A stretch of 64,000 nt of DNA, taken from contig NZ_CP150235.1 of assembly GCF_037974355.1 (NCBI RefSeq), positions 3,286,001 through 3,350,000 on the forward strand. Direction: 5' to 3'. Position numbers and translations under genes: made by a program. The notes beneath the pieces are model-generated. The model was given only the letters and a program-made list of their open reading frames with translations, searched no databases and had not been told where the DNA came from. This document shows, piece by piece, positions 1 through 9,864 of the stretch (the stretch's first letter is position 1; each line of letters opens with the position of its first letter). The stretch is from Paenibacillus sp. FSL R5-0517 (lineage in GTDB: Bacteria > Bacillota > Bacilli > Paenibacillales > Paenibacillaceae).

Positions 1-2402
1 TTCGTCGTGACGATCGGGATAACGATCTCAGGCCAAGACAAGTGGAACAGCCCGAGTGGCAGTTGACTTCCTTCAAGGATAGCGGAGGCTATTTCGAGGA
101 GCCCTTTCAGTTTTATTTTGAAAAAGGTAACCCGCAGTTATCGCTCACTTCATTAAGAGAAAGTATGGCGATTGATTATATTGAGCTGTATCAGGAAGGG
201 GAGATCCCGACCTATGCAGAGCTTGAGGCAACTTATGCCTCACAGGGGCTGAAACCAGCGGCTCCAGTCATGCTGAAAGTACAAGGGGAACAAGCAGTCA
301 GCAAGTCTTCACCTACACTGGCACCCATCTCGGATCGTTCGAGCCCATCGCTAGAACCTTATGATGTGTCCAAAATTCGCATGAATGCGATCGGGGGCAT
401 CAACTGGAAGCTGCCGGGTGAATGGATCGAATGGGAAATCGACGTGCCTGAAGACGGATTGTATCAAATCGCGTTAAAGGTAAAACAGGATCAATTGCGC
501 GGTATTTACGCAACCCGCAGTCTGACGATCAACGGCGAAGTTCCGTTTAAAGAAATGAAACGCATTCGTTTCAACTACAGCCCATCCTGGCAAACTCAGG
601 TGCTGGGGGCGGCAGAAAATCAGCCTTACCAGTTTCATCTGGATAAAGGGAAACACCGGATTCGAATGACGGTAACGCTAGGCGACATCGCTCCTCTGCT
701 TCGTACCGTGGAATCCAGCGTGCTGGAATTGAATGAGATGTATCGCAAAATCCTGATGATCACCTCCAACAGCCCCGATCCGCTTCGGGATTATCAGTTG
801 GAACAACGCATCCCGGAGATGACGGAAGTCTTTGAACGACAGGCAGACACGCTCCGTTCTGTAGCGGATTATCTGGAAAAGGCAACGGGTGAGCAAAGTG
901 ATAAAGTTGCCGTGCTTCACGCCATGGTCATGCAGCTTGAAGATATGGCGGCCAAGCCGGAGACCGTTCCTAAACGACTGGATACGTTCAAAATTAACGT
1001 AGGTGGCCTGGGTACCTGGATATTGTCAGTACGTGAACAGCCGATCACTCTGGATTACCTCGTCGTGTCTCCGCCGGGTGAAGCCTTGCCAGATGCGGAA
1101 GCGACGGCCATTCAGCAGGTGAAACATGAGCTGGGTGCATACGTGGCTTCGTATACCGAAGATTACGACAGCATCGGTAACGTGGAACAAAAAAAGGATT
1201 CCATTACTGTATGGATCACGACTGGACGGGATCAGGCTCAGGTATTGAAAGGCATGATCGATGATTCGTTTACTCCGGATACGGATGTATCCGTGCAGCT
1301 ACGTCTTGTGCCGCCCAACATATTGCTTCCCGCAACCCTTGCAGGTGAAGGACCCGACATTGCCATGCAAATGGGTGAGGACATCCCTGTAAACTATGCG
1401 ATGAGAAGTGCGGCAGCGGATTTGAGCAAATTCCCCGACTTCGAGGAAATTGCGGGTCGGTTCCGTGAAAGCGGGTTGACACCATACCGGTATAACGACG
1501 GTGTGTATGCCCTCCCGGAACAGCAACATTTTCCGATGCTCTTTTACCGCAAAGATATCCTGAACGAATTGGGACTGGAACCGCCGAAAACGTGGCAGGA
1601 CGTGTATAACGCCATTGCTGTGCTGCAAAAGCATAATATGGAGTTTTATCTGCCCATCGAGGATACACTGAACAACGCAAACCTTGTGCCGAACTCGACT
1701 TTTGCGATGCTGCTGTACCAGAATGATGGCACCTTCTATACGGAAGATCAGAAGAAGAGTGCCCTTGATTCGGAAATTTCGATGGATGCGTTTAAACGCT
1801 GGACACAATTCTATACCAATTATAAATTCCCGCTTAAAGCGGACTTTCCAAACCGCTTCCGTACCGGTGAGATGCCGATTGGAATTGCGGACTATACAAC
1901 CTATAACATGTTGACAGTTTTGGCTCCGGAAATTCGCAATCTCTGGGACTTTACCATTGTTCCTGGTACGCAGCTTCCGGACGGTTCCATAAGGCATGAG
2001 GTAGCCAGCGCAACAAGCGCCGTAATGATGCTTGAGAACGCCAGCAACAAGGAAGCTTCATGGAAGTTCATGAAATGGTGGACTGACGAGCAGACCCAGA
2101 TTGAATACGGACGAGAAATGGAAGGTCTGATGGGGGCGGCAGCCCGTTACCCAACAGCCAACATTGAAGCTTTGAAACAGCTTCCTTGGCCCGTCAAGGA
2201 TTATGAAAATCTGGAGAAGCAATGGAAATGGGTACAGGGGATCCCGCAGCTTCCTGGAGGTTATTTCACGGGACGGCATCTGGATAACGCTTTCCGTAAG
2301 GTGGTCAATGCGAATGAAAATCCGCGTGAAGCCTTATCGGACTATGTTCTGTACATTGATGATGAAATTGAGTTGAAGCGTAAGGAATTTAATCTGAAAT
2401 AG
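1..2402 (+). CDS. Large extracellular solute-binding protein, 5' end outside window
   Basis: The reading frame is open from base 3, so the true start lies upstream; a GTG at 42 is only an internal codon. The visible ~800 residues begin with the tail of a beta-sandwich, carbohydrate-binding-like module. A second such module follows at about residues 120-240 (W-rich GEWIEWEIDVPEDG strand and a HLDKGKHRIRM strand), then a helical linker, then a family-1 sugar-binding-protein fold from about residue 390 (ITVWITTGRDQ onward). Ordinary sugar-binding proteins are 420-560 residues, so this one is unusually large. It should capture oligo- or polysaccharide at the cell surface and deliver it to the permeases encoded 20 bp downstream. 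Substrate cannot be read from sequence; the GH5 enzyme at the operon end suggests a beta-glucan, mannan or xylan. Confidence 0.85.
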   Translation, partial: RRDDRDNDLRPRQVEQPEWQLTSFKDSGGYFEEPFQFYFEKGNPQLSLTSLRESMAIDYIELYQEGEIPTYAELEATYASQGLKPAAPVMLKVQGEQAVSKSSPTLAPISDRSSPSLEPYDVSKIRMNAIGGINWKLPGEWIEWEIDVPEDGLYQIALKVKQDQLRGIYATRSLTINGEVPFKEMKRIRFNYSPSWQTQVLGAAENQPYQFHLDKGKHRIRMTVTLGDIAPLLRTVESSVLELNEMYRKILMITSNSPDPLRDYQLEQRIPEMTEVFERQADTLRSVADYLEKATGEQSDKVAVLHAMVMQLEDMAAKPETVPKRLDTFKINVGGLGTWILSVREQPITLDYLVVSPPGEALPDAEATAIQQVKHELGAYVASYTEDYDSIGNVEQKKDSITVWITTGRDQAQVLKGMIDDSFTPDTDVSVQLRLVPPNILLPATLAGEGPDIAMQMGEDIPVNYAMRSAAADLSKFPDFEEIAGRFRESGLTPYRYNDGVYALPEQQHFPMLFYRKDILNELGLEPPKTWQDVYNAIAVLQKHNMEFYLPIEDTLNNANLVPNSTFAMLLYQNDGTFYTEDQKKSALDSEISMDAFKRWTQFYTNYKFPLKADFPNRFRTGEMPIGIADYTTYNMLTVLAPEIRNLWDFTIVPGTQLPDGSIRHEVASATSAVMMLENASNKEASWKFMKWWTDEQTQIEYGREMEGLMGAAARYPTANIEALKQLPWPVKDYENLEKQWKWVQGIPQLPGGYFTGRHLDNAFRKVVNANENPREALSDYVLYIDDEIELKRKEFNLK

Positions 2403-2421
2403 AGGAAAGGGAGGGTAACGG

Positions 2422-3378
2422 TTGCAAGCTAAAACAACCAAGACAGCCGCCGCTCCTGCCGTCCATACCCGCCAGGTCGGCTGGTGGTCCCTTTTGAGAA
2501 GGGATCTGTATCTCAGCAGGCATTATTATGTGTTGATGGCACCGTTTATGCTGATTTTTTTCATGTTTACTGTCATCCCGGTCGGCATTTCACTGGGGCT
2601 CAGCTTTTTTCACTTCAACATGCTGGAGCTGCCGCGATTTGTCGGGTGGCAAAATTATTCCCGGCTTTTCCTGAATGACGACGTATTCCTGATCGCGCTC
2701 AAAAACACACTGCTTTTTGCCGTAATCACGGGTCCGCTCAGTTATATCGCCTGCTTTTTGTTTGCATGGATCATCAACGAGTTATCTCCCAAAATTCGAG
2801 CGGTCATGACGCTGGTGTTCTATGCGCCCTCCATATCGGGAAATGTCTTCTTCATCTGGCTGATCATCTTCTCTGGTGACAGTTACGGGTATATGAACGG
2901 CTTCCTGATGCGCCTTGGCGTCACACTAGAGCCGATCCAATGGCTTGCAGATGAGAAGTACGTGCTCGCGATTGTCATTATTGTACAGTTGTGGCTCAGC
3001 CTTGGAACCAGCTTCCTGGCCTTTATTGCAGGACTTCAGACCATTGATCGTTCTCTGGTTGAAGCAGGCACCGTGGACGGGATCAAGAATCGCTGGCAGG
3101 AACTCTGGTACATCACCCTGCCTTCGATGAGACCGCAACTGATGTTTGGTGCGGTGATGCAGATTACGGCTTCATTCGCAGTGGCCGAGATATCGATTGC
3201 ATTGGCCGGTTTCCCAAGTGTCAACTATGCAGCTCACACCGTCGTCACACATCTGATGGACTTCGGTACAATCCGTTTTGAGATGGGATACGCTTCTGCC
3301 ATTGCAACCGTGCTGTTTGCGTTGATGCTTGGTACGAACGTTTTGACGCAAAAAATGCTTAGAAAGATAGGTGAATGA
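2422..3378 (+). CDS. Carbohydrate ABC transporter permease, MalF-type
   Basis: Inner-membrane permease of the binding-protein-dependent sugar importer family (MalF/UgpA type). The 318-residue product has six predicted membrane segments and the cytoplasmic EAA loop near residue 213 (VEAGTVDGIKNRWQELW), which docks the ATPase. The start is a TTG preceded by GAAAGGGAGGG, 20 bp after the binding-protein stop. The last codons overlap the next permease by 4 bp (ATGA), so the two are translationally coupled and should form a heterodimer. No ATPase gene is nearby. Confidence 0.9.
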   Translation: MQAKTTKTAAAPAVHTRQVGWWSLLRRDLYLSRHYYVLMAPFMLIFFMFTVIPVGISLGLSFFHFNMLELPRFVGWQNYSRLFLNDDVFLIALKNTLLFAVITGPLSYIACFLFAWIINELSPKIRAVMTLVFYAPSISGNVFFIWLIIFSGDSYGYMNGFLMRLGVTLEPIQWLADEKYVLAIVIIVQLWLSLGTSFLAFIAGLQTIDRSLVEAGTVDGIKNRWQELWYITLPSMRPQLMFGAVMQITASFAVAEISIALAGFPSVNYAAHTVVTHLMDFGTIRFEMGYASAIATVLFALMLGTNVLTQKMLRKIGE

Positions 3379-4256
3379 CAATGACCAGCAAAGTACGTGC
3401 CGTGTTTGGCATGCCAAAAAGGCTGAATCGGTCATTTACCGTCAGCCTGATGTTATTCGCACTGCTGGCCGTGTTTGGATCATTTATGGTGCTTCCGCTG
3501 ATCTATGCTGTCAACAATGCATTCAAACCGCTGGATGAGCTGTTTATTTTTCCGCCGCGATTCTGGGTGAATAACCCGACAACAGAGAATTTTGCCGATC
3601 TGATCAACCTTATGGGCAATTCATGGGTGCCGTTATCCCGTTATATTGCTAATACCCTGCTCATTACAATCCTGGGGACGGCAGGGCACATTCTTCTTGC
3701 ATCCGCCGCGGCTTATCCGCTGGCGAAATATCGTTTTCCAGGTTCGAAAGTGTTGTTCACGATTGTCATTCTGTCTCTGATGTTCTCACCGCATGTCACG
3801 GCGATTCCAAACTACATGGTCATGTCTTGGCTAGGATGGATTAACACACACGCTTCCATTATCGTGCCATCGCTTGCTTTCTCCCTGGGACTGTTCCTGA
3901 TGAAACAGTTCATGGAGCAGATTCCCGATGCGCTGCTGGAAGCAGCCAAAATCGACGGAGCCAATGAATATCGCATTTTTTGGAGCATTGTGATGCCGAA
4001 TGTAAAGCCGGCATGGCTCACGCTCATGATCCTGCAGTTCCCTGCGTTATGGGGGACGGACGGCGGGAGCTTCATCTACAGTGAAAATCTGAAAACGCTG
4101 CATTATGCGCTCAGTCAGATTGTACAGGGAGGGATTGCTCGTGCAGGTGTTGGTGCGGCTGTGGCCTTGCTGCTGATGATTGTACCAATCACGCTGTTTA
4201 TCATCTCCCAGAGCAGTGTCATGCAAACGATGGCCACTTCAGGCATGAAAGAGTAG
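3375..4256 (+). CDS. Carbohydrate ABC transporter permease, MalG-type
   Basis: Second half of the first permease pair in this operon (MalG/YurM type, 293 residues). The EAA loop is at about residues 185-205 (LLEAAKIDGANEYRIFW), the best-conserved signature of the family, followed by the usual last two membrane helices. The ATGA overlap with the upstream permease implies equal synthesis. It acts in the cytoplasmic membrane with the 2422 gene product and the large binding protein at the window start. Confidence 0.9.
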   Translation: MTMTSKVRAVFGMPKRLNRSFTVSLMLFALLAVFGSFMVLPLIYAVNNAFKPLDELFIFPPRFWVNNPTTENFADLINLMGNSWVPLSRYIANTLLITILGTAGHILLASAAAYPLAKYRFPGSKVLFTIVILSLMFSPHVTAIPNYMVMSWLGWINTHASIIVPSLAFSLGLFLMKQFMEQIPDALLEAAKIDGANEYRIFWSIVMPNVKPAWLTLMILQFPALWGTDGGSFIYSENLKTLHYALSQIVQGGIARAGVGAAVALLLMIVPITLFIISQSSVMQTMATSGMKE

Positions 4257-4271
4257 AAAGGAGGCAGCGAG

Positions 4272-5735
4272 GTGCGGAGAAGCACATGGAAAAAACGCAA
4301 ATCGATCATCATGGGCATGATCTGCCTCCTGTTGTTCGTTCAAGAGGCATCATATGTGAGTGCAGACGGTAAAACGGATGCGTATCATTACTCCTTCTGG
4401 GGTGACGCAGTTCCGGCACCAGCGGCATATGAGGCAACAACCATTATCACCGGTAAGAAGCTGAACACGATTCCTATGAAAGAGCCGAGCGACATGCATG
4501 TTACCGCCAATCAGCACGTCTTTGTGCTTGATTCGGGCAATGGCCGCATTATAGAGATGGATCGCAACCTCAAGCTGGTACGGACGATTGATTCATTTAA
4601 GCAGGAAGGCAAGGAAGATCATTTTAAAAATCCGCAGGGGTTGTACGTTAGCGATCAAGGCCATCTGCTGGTCGCCGATTCGGATAATCATCGAGTCGTA
4701 CATTTGGATGAAAAAGGCACGCTGGTCAAGATTGTCGCAGAGCCCAAATCGGACCTGTTAAAAGCGGATTTTCAATTCAAACCTATGCGTGTTGTTGTGG
4801 ACAAGGGGGAACGTATCTACGTCATGGCCGAAGGCGTATTTGATGGATTCATGGAGTTCAGCGCCGACGGTACGTTCTCATCGTTTATTGGAGCAAACAG
4901 AGTTCAGGTAGACCCGGTGGAGTATCTATGGAAACGCTTCGCCACACGTGAGCAGCGCAGTCAGATGGTTATGTTCACTCCGACGGAATTTACCAATCTG
5001 GATATGGATGAAGAAGGCTTCATCTACGCGACTAGCGGGGATCGGGGCAAAGATCCGGTCAAGAAGCTGAATGCACAGGGCACAGACATTTTGCGCAGAG
5101 AAGGCTATCAGACCCCGCAAGGTGATATGGTGTATACCCAGGAAGCCGGGCCATCCCGTCTGATTGATGTGGACGTGGGGGACAGTGACATGTATTCCGT
5201 ACTGGATTCCAGCAAGGGCCGAATCTTCACCTACAATGGAGACGGGTATCTGCTCCATATTTTTGGCGGCATCGGAAACCGCCTTGGCCAGTTTAATACA
5301 CCTGTTGCGCTGGAACGTGCGGGAGACCGGATGTTGGTTCTGGATAAAGCGCTTGGCGAAATCACCGTCTTTCAGACAACTGAATATGGACGCACGCTCC
5401 ATGAAGCAGTTCGCAGTTATTATAACGGTGACGAGGAGCAGTCCAGTGTACTGTTTGCTAAAGTTGCCGAGATGAACGCCAATCTGGAATATGCTTATGC
5501 GGGAATCGGCAAAGCGCTGCTTCGTCAGAAGGAATACGGCGAATCTGCGAAATACTTTAAGCGCAGTATGGAACCTAAAGGTTATTCCAAAGCTTTTCTT
5601 TTGTATCGCAAAGAGCTGATGCGTGAGCATTTTTCATGGATGATGTCCGGTTTATTCTTGGCTGTCGCTGCGTTTGTTACCGTCATCATCGTTCGCAGGC
5701 AGAAAAGGAGGACAACGAATGCAGGCATCAAGTAA
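4272..5735 (+). CDS. NHL-repeat beta-propeller / TPR protein, membrane-anchored
   Basis: GTG start after GAAAGGAGGCAGCGAG, 15 bp from the upstream permease. The 487-residue product has an N-terminal signal peptide or anchor (about residues 1-31), then roughly six NHL-type repeats forming a beta-propeller (for example FKNPQGLYVSDQGHLLVADS and FNTPVALERAGDRMLVLD). A short TPR-like helical stretch follows (about 385-440), then one membrane helix near residues 455-476 and a basic C-terminal tail. Propeller and TPR would lie outside the membrane, where such modules usually bind proteins or glycans. No enzymatic motif is visible. Its place between permease genes suggests a surface scaffold or receptor serving this importer; that is inference. 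The 3' end overlaps the next gene by 17 bp. Confidence 0.75.
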   Translation: MRRSTWKKRKSIIMGMICLLLFVQEASYVSADGKTDAYHYSFWGDAVPAPAAYEATTIITGKKLNTIPMKEPSDMHVTANQHVFVLDSGNGRIIEMDRNLKLVRTIDSFKQEGKEDHFKNPQGLYVSDQGHLLVADSDNHRVVHLDEKGTLVKIVAEPKSDLLKADFQFKPMRVVVDKGERIYVMAEGVFDGFMEFSADGTFSSFIGANRVQVDPVEYLWKRFATREQRSQMVMFTPTEFTNLDMDEEGFIYATSGDRGKDPVKKLNAQGTDILRREGYQTPQGDMVYTQEAGPSRLIDVDVGDSDMYSVLDSSKGRIFTYNGDGYLLHIFGGIGNRLGQFNTPVALERAGDRMLVLDKALGEITVFQTTEYGRTLHEAVRSYYNGDEEQSSVLFAKVAEMNANLEYAYAGIGKALLRQKEYGESAKYFKRSMEPKGYSKAFLLYRKELMREHFSWMMSGLFLAVAAFVTVIIVRRQKRRTTNAGIK

Positions 5736-6354
5736 ACAGTTATATCAGTACCCGCTGCATCTGATCTTCCATCCGTTTGATGGATACTGGGAATTAAAAT
5801 ATGAGCGCAACCAGAGGAACTCACTGTTGATTGCTTTCATGATTCTGGTACTGCTGGTCATCACCAAAATTTTACATGCCCAATACAGCGGTTTTCTGAT
5901 TAATCTCAGTAATCCCAAATACCTGAACAGTCTGCTCGAAATGGTATATGTGATCGTGCCGGTCCTCTTCTGGTGTGTGGCTAACTGGTCGTTAACCACC
6001 TTGATGGACGGGGAAGGCAAGTTTTCTGAAATTTTTATGTCAACCTGTTTTGCACTGGTGCCTCTTTTCCTAATCCATTTTCCTTGGATCTGGCTGAGTC
6101 TTGTGATCTCTGCACAAGAAACTGCCTTTTATTATTTCTCCAATGCACTCGCCGTCGCCTGGACGGTGTACCTGTTATTTGTGGGAAATATGACGGTTCA
6201 TCAGTACACATCAGCCAAAACGATACTCACGATGCTATTGACACTTGTAGCTATGGCCTTTATGGCATTTCTGTGCCTCTTGTTCTTTAGCCTTGTACAG
6301 CAGATTGTATCGTTTGTCGTAACCATCTATCAGGAATTAGTGCTTCGGGGCTAA
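5719..6354 (+). CDS. YIP1-family integral membrane protein
   Basis: ATG at 5719 is chosen because AAAAGGAGG sits 8 bp upstream; an upstream in-frame ATG at 5674 has no ribosome binding site and would deepen the overlap with the preceding gene. The 211-residue product has about five hydrophobic helices, including one containing VIVPVLFWCVANWSL and a long C-terminal pair, which resembles the YIP1 domain. YIP1-like proteins in Firmicutes have no defined biochemical role. Here the gene is sandwiched between surface-protein and transporter genes and may organise the membrane complex. Confidence 0.75.
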   Translation: MQASSKQLYQYPLHLIFHPFDGYWELKYERNQRNSLLIAFMILVLLVITKILHAQYSGFLINLSNPKYLNSLLEMVYVIVPVLFWCVANWSLTTLMDGEGKFSEIFMSTCFALVPLFLIHFPWIWLSLVISAQETAFYYFSNALAVAWTVYLLFVGNMTVHQYTSAKTILTMLLTLVAMAFMAFLCLLFFSLVQQIVSFVVTIYQELVLRG

Positions 6355-6371
6355 GGGAGGAGGAGAATGTG

Positions 6372-8948
6372 ATGAAATATGCCGTAGCCAAAAAAATAAC
6401 AGGGATGCTGCTCGCGGGCAGTCTACTGCTCAGCGGATGTCAGTTCTCGTCAGCACCACTGACCAACCAGGCGGTATCTGCCGCAGATCAAACGGACGTT
6501 CCCTCCCTGCCTCCCGGAGAAAAACTGAAATCATCTTTCAGTAATACCCGCCTTCCAGGCATGATTGGCATTGCACAGAATGATCAGCTTCAGCTGTTCA
6601 TTCACGAAGAGACTGCCGAGATTGCAGTGATTCACATGCAGAGCGGGCAGATCTGGCGCAGCAATCCTGCAGATCGTGAACAGGATGGAATTGCCGCAGG
6701 GATAAACAAAGACCTGTTGTCTTCACAAACCAAGCTCAGTTTCTTCAATAGTCTGGGTCAGAGCAGCACGGTGAATTCTTTCACGGACAGTGCCGCACAC
6801 AAGCAGATCAGCTTCGAGTCACTGCCAAACGGCGTACGGGTGAATTACCAGTTTGGCAGCACCGAGCGATCCATTGAAGATTTGCCGATGAAGATCAGCA
6901 AAGAGCGTTTTGAGCAAAAGCTGCTTGCACAGTTGGATAAGACCGGGCAGCGGGCCTTGAAGGTCGGATATGCAGAGGACAAAGAAGAAGGTACTTACGT
7001 CCGGATTGATAAGGCGATGCAGGGACTTCAGTTGTCCCGAGCGTTGAAAGCTTTTGACACAGCTGGTTACACACCAGAGGACCTGGCTCATGATCATGCC
7101 GAGTTCGGCATTGAACAGGAACGTAGCGGACCGCGGTTGTTCATGATCACGATGGAATATGAGCTGGATGGAGAGGATCTGTTAGTTCGTGTTCCTTCAT
7201 CAGGCATTCATTTACCGGAGGAATATCCGATCAATAACATATCCATACTGGAGTATTTTGGTGCCGGAGGATTGAATGAAGAAGGCTCCATGCTGGTGCC
7301 GGACGGATCGGGGGCTCTTATCCATTTTAATAATGGGAAGTTGCAGTATCCTGCCTATCAACAAGATATTTACGGACCGGATATGACGATGAAACTGCGG
7401 GAAGCAAGTTCGAATGAAGCCAAAGCCCGATTGCCGGTGTTTGGACTTATTCGGAAAGAGGGGGCGTTCCTGGGTATTGTTGAGGAAGGGGATGCCGTTG
7501 CCGTTGTGAATGCCGATATCAGCGGCAAGCTAAACAGTTATAACAACGTATATCCAAGCTTCTATGTTGTGAACAAGAGCGATGTGACACTTCAGGCAAG
7601 CGATATGGTTCGTACACTTCCGAAATTTCAGAAGAATCCGACCGTGTCCGACTTCGCCGTTCGATACGCTTTTGTAGGGGCGGATAAGGCCTCGTACTCC
7701 GGGCTTGCCTCTCTTTATCGGGATTATCTGATGCAAAATGGCGGACTTCCCGAGCTGAGCGCCAGTAAGGATCAGAATGATGTTCCGTTTTATCTGCAAC
7801 TGTTCGGTGCCATGACAACAAGCCAGCATATGTTGGGCATACCGTACGATTCAACGGAGGCTCTGACGACGTTTGATGAAGCCAAAAACATTCTCACCAC
7901 CTTGAAGGAGAAGAAGGTATCCAATATACAGGTTCGCTATGCCGGGTGGTTTAACGGAGGGCTTTATCATAGGATGCCCGATTCCATTCACGTGGACGGT
8001 GCCGTGGGTGGCAAAAAGGGATTGCGGGAATTCAGTGCATTCACCAAAGAAGCAGGCATCGGCTTTTATCCGGATATTGCTCTGATAAATGTGTTATCCA
8101 AAAAAGGATTTAAACCGTCTAAAGAAGCTTCCCGAACCTTAACCCAGGAACCGGCGGTTATGTATCCGATGAACCAGGCCATACAGCGTCGTGACAGGGA
8201 TCGTTCACCTTCCTATGTGCTGTCGCCCAACTTGCTGGAGAACGTGACGGCAGTGATGCTGGATGAACTCAAGTCTCTTCAAAAAGATGAACTTTCGTTG
8301 AGTCTGAATGACCTGGCCGCTCAGCTGAACAGCGACATGAATCCGAAAAAGTTGGTGGATCGAACGGAAGCACTGGGCTCTGTCAAGAAAGCACTTGAAC
8401 AGATCAAACAGCAGGTAGGCCCTGTCGTTGCGGAAGGCGGAAACGCTTACGCACTGCCATATGTAACCGGGTTGACAGATGCTCCAATGAATAGCAGCCG
8501 TTTCAAGCTGGAGGATGAAGAGATTCCATTCTATCAGCTCGTTGTACACGGCAGCATTAGTTATACAGGTATGCCATACAATCTTTCTACTTATACGGAC
8601 GCAAGACAGTATGTATTGAAGTTGATTGAATATGGAGCGAGCCCTTACTTTGCCTGGTTCAATGCACCAAACCATGTTGTGAAAGAAACAGATTATGATC
8701 AACTCTATGCGGCGAATTACGAACAATGGATGGATCTGGCTACTGACATCTACAATGAGGTCAACGACGTAAACCAGTCATTTACGGGACGTTCCATGAT
8801 GTCTCATGAATCCATTGAAGAAGGCGTGTTCCGGACCATGTATGAAGGCGGCGGATTCGTAATCGTCAATTATAACGACTTCCCTGTAGATGTTGACAAC
8901 GTTACAGTGGAAGCCCAAAGCTATGTGACTGGTGGTGAGCAGCTCTGA
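6372..8948 (+). CDS. DUF5696-type surface lipoprotein
   Basis: The product starts with a lipoprotein signal (lipobox LLLSGC, Cys near residue 25), so it should be anchored on the outer face of the membrane. The ~858-residue body matches the general layout of DUF5696 proteins: beta-rich N-terminal half, then a region from about residue 470 with alternating strands and helices and acidic/aromatic motifs (VRYAGWFNGGLYHRMP, ASPYFAWFNAPNHVV) that read like a glycosidase TIM barrel. A sugar-active role is plausible but not proven. ATG 6372 follows GGAGGAGAATGTG; a GTG at 6369 is an alternative. The stop TGA overlaps a likely CTG start of the next permease (CTGA). Confidence 0.75.
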   Translation: MKYAVAKKITGMLLAGSLLLSGCQFSSAPLTNQAVSAADQTDVPSLPPGEKLKSSFSNTRLPGMIGIAQNDQLQLFIHEETAEIAVIHMQSGQIWRSNPADREQDGIAAGINKDLLSSQTKLSFFNSLGQSSTVNSFTDSAAHKQISFESLPNGVRVNYQFGSTERSIEDLPMKISKERFEQKLLAQLDKTGQRALKVGYAEDKEEGTYVRIDKAMQGLQLSRALKAFDTAGYTPEDLAHDHAEFGIEQERSGPRLFMITMEYELDGEDLLVRVPSSGIHLPEEYPINNISILEYFGAGGLNEEGSMLVPDGSGALIHFNNGKLQYPAYQQDIYGPDMTMKLREASSNEAKARLPVFGLIRKEGAFLGIVEEGDAVAVVNADISGKLNSYNNVYPSFYVVNKSDVTLQASDMVRTLPKFQKNPTVSDFAVRYAFVGADKASYSGLASLYRDYLMQNGGLPELSASKDQNDVPFYLQLFGAMTTSQHMLGIPYDSTEALTTFDEAKNILTTLKEKKVSNIQVRYAGWFNGGLYHRMPDSIHVDGAVGGKKGLREFSAFTKEAGIGFYPDIALINVLSKKGFKPSKEASRTLTQEPAVMYPMNQAIQRRDRDRSPSYVLSPNLLENVTAVMLDELKSLQKDELSLSLNDLAAQLNSDMNPKKLVDRTEALGSVKKALEQIKQQVGPVVAEGGNAYALPYVTGLTDAPMNSSRFKLEDEEIPFYQLVVHGSISYTGMPYNLSTYTDARQYVLKLIEYGASPYFAWFNAPNHVVKETDYDQLYAANYEQWMDLATDIYNEVNDVNQSFTGRSMMSHESIEEGVFRTMYEGGGFVIVNYNDFPVDVDNVTVEAQSYVTGGEQL

Positions 8949-9847
8949 AGACGCTCCTGAAATGGAAATGGGGAAGTCGTACGTATGCTCAGCAGAAAGC
9001 CATGTGGGGCGTAATTTACGTGCTCCCCTGGCTCATAGGTTTTGTGTTATTTTTCTTCATTCCGCTGTTAGCCTCTCTGCGATACAGCATGAGTACAATT
9101 CAGGCCAACGCGGAAGGCATAGCGATTCAGTTCACCGGTGTCGCTAATTACATTCAGGCGCTAACCGTCAATACGAGCTTCAACCGTGCGTTAATCGAGG
9201 CAATCACAGACGTACTCATCAACGTACCTTTAATCGTTATATTCAGTCTGTTCCTCGCTGTCATCCTGAATCAGAAGTTCAGGGGCCGGGCTGTTGCCCG
9301 GTCGATCTTCTTCCTGCCCGTTATTCTGGCATCGGGAGTAATTATGACGCTGGAGAGCACCAGTCTGATTGAAGCGGTGAACCAGAGCAGTACAGGCGGC
9401 AGTTCACTCGGGACATTTGAACTCGAAAATCTGATGGTTAATGCCGGAGTAAGCGACTGGATCGTTACGTACCTGAGCAGCGCCGTAGATCGGATCTATC
9501 AGATCGTCAGTCAATCCGGTGTACAGATTTTGATCTTTTTGGCAGGCATCCAGACAATCTCCCCTCAGCTGTATGAGGCTTCGAAGATGGAAGGAGCTAC
9601 GGGTTATGAAGCATTCTGGAAAATTACATTTCCGATGGTCAGCCCGCTGATTTTTGTCAATGCGATCTATACAATAATCGATTCGTTTGCCAATAACGCC
9701 ATGACAGAACTGATCCGGGATACCGGCTTCGTCAAGTTCGACTTTGGTTTAAGCTCCGCCATGGCATGGGTCTACTTCCTGGCCATTGCCATCATTCTCG
9801 TTATCGTATCCATCATCTTCTCGAAGCGTGTCTTCTATCAAGATTAG
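8945..9847 (+). CDS. Carbohydrate ABC transporter permease (second pair, MalF-type)
   Basis: Sugar permease of the MalF class, with an EAA loop around LYEASKMEGATGYEAFW and a periplasm-type insert between helices. The first ATG (9002) lies inside the sequence that normally precedes helix 1 and has no ribosome binding site. The in-frame CTG at 8945 overlaps the upstream stop as CTGA, has GGTGGTGAG about 6 bp upstream and restores a typical N-terminus (KTLLKWKWGSRTYAQQ), so it is preferred; the ATG start would give 281 residues. It pairs with the 9865 product as the second permease set of the operon. Confidence 0.85.
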   Translation: MKTLLKWKWGSRTYAQQKAMWGVIYVLPWLIGFVLFFFIPLLASLRYSMSTIQANAEGIAIQFTGVANYIQALTVNTSFNRALIEAITDVLINVPLIVIFSLFLAVILNQKFRGRAVARSIFFLPVILASGVIMTLESTSLIEAVNQSSTGGSSLGTFELENLMVNAGVSDWIVTYLSSAVDRIYQIVSQSGVQILIFLAGIQTISPQLYEASKMEGATGYEAFWKITFPMVSPLIFVNAIYTIIDSFANNAMTELIRDTGFVKFDFGLSSAMAWVYFLAIAIILVIVSIIFSKRVFYQD

Positions 9848-9864
9848 AAAGGGGGGTGCTCTAC

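Noticed and set aside
1299..1997. 232-codon minus-strand open frame
   Set aside because: Fully overlaps the binding-protein gene, whose own reading frame is clearly conserved.
4926..5630. 234-codon open frame on the minus strand
   Set aside because: Lies wholly inside the NHL/TPR gene, has no ribosome binding site and no recognisable domain; a shadow of the plus-strand coding bias.
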